Shown: positions 61,968 to 64,000 of the stretch, piece by piece
Numbering within the stretch: the stretch's first letter is position 1
How the letters are laid out: every line of letters starts with the position of its first letter
Origin: CCMP332 sp040218795
Lineage (GTDB): Bacteria > Bacteroidota > Bacteroidia > Cytophagales > CCMP332
NCBI GenBank assembly: GCA_040218795.1
Contig: JAVJQT010000003.1
Coordinates: 62,001-126,000 of the forward strand
DNA: 64,000 nucleotides
Direction: 5' to 3'
Program-made: the position numbers and the translations under genes
The notes under the pieces: generated by a model
The model's database searches: none
The model's input: only the letters and a program-made list of their open reading frames with translations
Told to the model about the DNA's origin: nothing

Positions 61968-63218
61968 ATGCAAATGCAAAACGATCATTCTGACAATTTC
62001 CATGTTTTTGGCATTCAACATCAAAATGCAGATATCTCGGTAAGAGAAGTTTTCAGTTTGTCCGAAGATCAAATTCTTAGCATTTACTCGGACTCAAAAA
62101 TATCCGGAAAAGGCATAATGATTTTGTCCACTTGCAACCGAACAGAAATCTGGGCCTATACGAACGATTTAAACCAATTAAAAGAAGTCTTTATTTCAAA
62201 GTGCTCCGGAAACATGAAGCTTCTAAACAAATACTCTTTTTGTTTGCAAGGCAATGAGGCTATAAAACATGTTTTCAAAGTAGCAGCGGGTATAGATTCC
62301 CAAATTCTCGGTGATCTTCAAATACAATCTCAAATAAAAAAGTCAACTAAATTGGCGCAGGAAAAGGATGTATTAAATCCGGAATTAAATCGTCTTATTC
62401 AAATAGCACTTAGATTTTCTAAAAAGATTAAAAATGAAACTTCAATAAGCGAAGGTGCCGCTTCTGTTGCCTATGCTGCCGTACAATATATCCTTGAAAA
62501 CAGCTCAAATATCAAAGAACAAAGGGTGCTGCTTTTCGGAACCGGTAAAATTGGTAGCCTGACTTGTGAAAATCTTCGAAAACATATTTACGAGAAAAAT
62601 CTCGTCCTTACCAATAGGACAAAAGAGAATGCCGAAAAATTAGCCGGCAAAATTGGAGCAGAGGTAAAAGACATAAAAAACCTTAAAGAAGAACTGGATG
62701 CATGTGACATATTGATAGTTGCAAGTGGAGCTTCAAATTATACAGTTGACCGTGAGCTTTTTAAGTCTATAAGCAATAAGAAAAGAATTTTAATTGACTT
62801 GTCTGTACCGCGAAATATTGATCCTCGTATTATAGAGGAATTTCATGTGCAAATTGCCGATGTGGACTTTCTCAGTAAAATGCAGGAAAAGGCAATTCAA
62901 AAAAGACGAGCCTCTATTCCGAGAGCGATGGAAATTATAGATGAGGGCATCAATGAATTTGAATCGTGGATGAATATTCGCCATCTGTCACCTACCTTCA
63001 AAGCCATCAAATCAAAACTCCATGAAATCAGATTAGCAGAGCTGGAATTTCATAAAAATAAATTCAATTCAGAAGATCAATCAAAATTAGATGTGCTCAC
63101 AGGTAGATTGATGGATAAAATTGCCCGACAAATGATTAATCACCTTAAGGAAAATCATCATTCGGATAGCGACCCGGTAAAAACACTTACTTCGGTATTG
63201 GAAATTAATAAATCCTGA
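61968..63218 (+). CDS. hemA: Glutamyl-tRNA reductase
   Basis: HemA makes glutamate-1-semialdehyde from Glu-tRNA, the first step of C5 tetrapyrrole synthesis. It has 416 residues from the first ATG (61968) or 414 from the second (61974). Catalytic Cys56 in ILSTCNRTEIWAY, NADPH domain with VLLFGTGKIGSLTCENL, and a C-terminal dimerisation helix. The likely TSS falls near the first ATG, so the second may be the true start. Followed by hemC after 2 bp. Confidence 0.96.
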   Translation: MQMQNDHSDNFHVFGIQHQNADISVREVFSLSEDQILSIYSDSKISGKGIMILSTCNRTEIWAYTNDLNQLKEVFISKCSGNMKLLNKYSFCLQGNEAIKHVFKVAAGIDSQILGDLQIQSQIKKSTKLAQEKDVLNPELNRLIQIALRFSKKIKNETSISEGAASVAYAAVQYILENSSNIKEQRVLLFGTGKIGSLTCENLRKHIYEKNLVLTNRTKENAEKLAGKIGAEVKDIKNLKEELDACDILIVASGASNYTVDRELFKSISNKKRILIDLSVPRNIDPRIIEEFHVQIADVDFLSKMQEKAIQKRRASIPRAMEIIDEGINEFESWMNIRHLSPTFKAIKSKLHEIRLAELEFHKNKFNSEDQSKLDVLTGRLMDKIARQMINHLKENHHSDSDPVKTLTSVLEINKS

Positions 63219-63220
63219 TT

Positions 63221-64000
63221 TTGCTAAAAATAGGAACCCGTGATAGTGCTTTGGCCATTTGGCAAGCAGAGAAGGTGAAATCACTTCTCGATGAAATCCA
63301 TATTGATTCAGAATTCATTTTTATAAAAAGCAAGGGTGACCTGAATACAGAAACTCCTCTTCATCAATTGGGAACCGTTGGTGTTTTTACCAAAGCGCTC
63401 GATGAAGCCTTGCTTAAAGGTGAAATTGACATTGCGGTGCATTCCTGTAAGGACCTACCAACAGATGAACCGAGCGGAATCCGTTATGTGGCCTATTTGA
63501 AAAGAGCCTCATTTGAAGATATCTTGGTCACATCGGGAAATCAAGCTGAGATTCCCTCAATTACAACTATAGCCACCGGCAGTATTCGAAGAAAAGCACA
63601 ATGGCTAAATCGTTATCCTCAACATAAAATCGAGAATTTAAGAGGCAATGTGAACACGCGATTGCAAAAAGTTAAAGATAATGACTGGTTTGGAGCTGTA
63701 TTTGCAAAGGCCGGACTTGAACGCCTGGGATATCAAAAATTACCTCATATTTCACTCAATTGGATGATTCCCGCACCAGCTCAGGGTGTGATTTGTATCG
63801 CTTGTAGAAAAAAAGATAAAGAGATTATCGGTAGGTTAAAAACAATTTCAGATCTGCACACCGAAATCACGAGTCTGGTCGAAAGACAACTTTTAAATGT
63901 TCTTGAAGGGGGATGCTCAGCGCCTATTGGTGCTCATGCAATAATTAACGATGAAAAAATCGAATTACGTGCCGTATTGTTAAGCGCAGATGGTGAAAAA
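63221..64000 (+). CDS. hemC: Hydroxymethylbilane synthase (partial)
   Basis: HemC joins four porphobilinogens. The first 260 residues are here; the gene runs past the window (usual length about 300). Start TTG at 63221 (LLKIGTRDSALAIWQAEKVK). HSCKDLPTDEPSGIR, TGSIRRKAQWLNRY and the dipyrromethane-cofactor Cys in LEGGCSAPIGAH are present. Confidence 0.95.
   Translation, partial: MLKIGTRDSALAIWQAEKVKSLLDEIHIDSEFIFIKSKGDLNTETPLHQLGTVGVFTKALDEALLKGEIDIAVHSCKDLPTDEPSGIRYVAYLKRASFEDILVTSGNQAEIPSITTIATGSIRRKAQWLNRYPQHKIENLRGNVNTRLQKVKDNDWFGAVFAKAGLERLGYQKLPHISLNWMIPAPAQGVICIACRKKDKEIIGRLKTISDLHTEITSLVERQLLNVLEGGCSAPIGAHAIINDEKIELRAVLLSADGEK

Overview
The window is an AT-rich chromosomal segment from a member of the Bacteroidota, most likely a Cytophagales-type marine or environmental genus. 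The evidence is: promoters built on the Bacteroidota -7 box TAnnTTTG; a secreted alpha-amylase ending in a type IX secretion (Por) C-terminal sorting domain; the DUF3467 gene behind rpoC; the order tRNA-tuf-tRNA-secE-nusG; a DUF5723 outer-membrane protein; and little use of Shine-Dalgarno sequences. The genus is an inference.

Layout. Bases 1-34.8 kb are almost entirely minus-strand housekeeping genes. Read in the direction of transcription (right to left), they are: an M1 aminopeptidase; tRNA-Tyr, tRNA-Gly, tRNA-Thr and tuf, closed by a strong terminator; tRNA-Trp, secE, nusG, rplK, rplA, rplJ, rplL, rpoB, rpoC and a DUF3467 gene; rpsL, rpsG, fusA and rpsJ, closed by a terminator; then the fused S10-spc-alpha run from rplC to rplQ, closed by a perfect hairpin terminator; and last carA and the 5' part of eno. 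The ribosomal gene order is the usual one, but rpsJ sits in the str transcript. No map or adk gene lies between secY and infA. L17 carries a long charged low-complexity tail.

Bases 34.8-42.4 kb mix plus and minus genes. They include a biotin-carrier protein with pyrH and frr; nadD, gmk, an anti-sigma-like protein and an ECF sigma factor; and an envelope cluster (GT2, GT9 and an MsbA-like ABC exporter).

Bases 42.5-53.4 kb form a molybdenum region. It holds moaE/moaD (minus), moaA/moeA (plus), mobA-like/moaC (minus) and a plus operon of a moeZ-like E1/rhodanese, modA, a di-Mop protein, modB and modC. A T9SS-exported GH13 amylase and the wreck of a small antitoxin gene interrupt it. No molybdoenzyme lies in the window, so the cofactor is presumably used elsewhere.

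Bases 53.5-64 kb carry ahcY, an ABC1/UbiB-type kinase with a TetR-like regulator, tRNA-Arg, an LpxL-type acyltransferase, a DUF4287/DUF5655 protein, an ankyrin protein, a DUF5723 protein, and a divergent pair of an AraC/PchR-like regulator and hemA-hemC (hemC runs off the end).

I do not see a new defence or mobile system: there is no CRISPR, IS element, prophage or integrase. The most interesting material is regulatory: a shared extended promoter/initial-transcript motif (TAnnTTTGCAGtCC) on growth genes, with small hairpins right after it; a terminator that overlaps the next promoter; an AraC-type direct repeat with a 21-bp period in front of hemA; near-leaderless starts; and several TTG starts.
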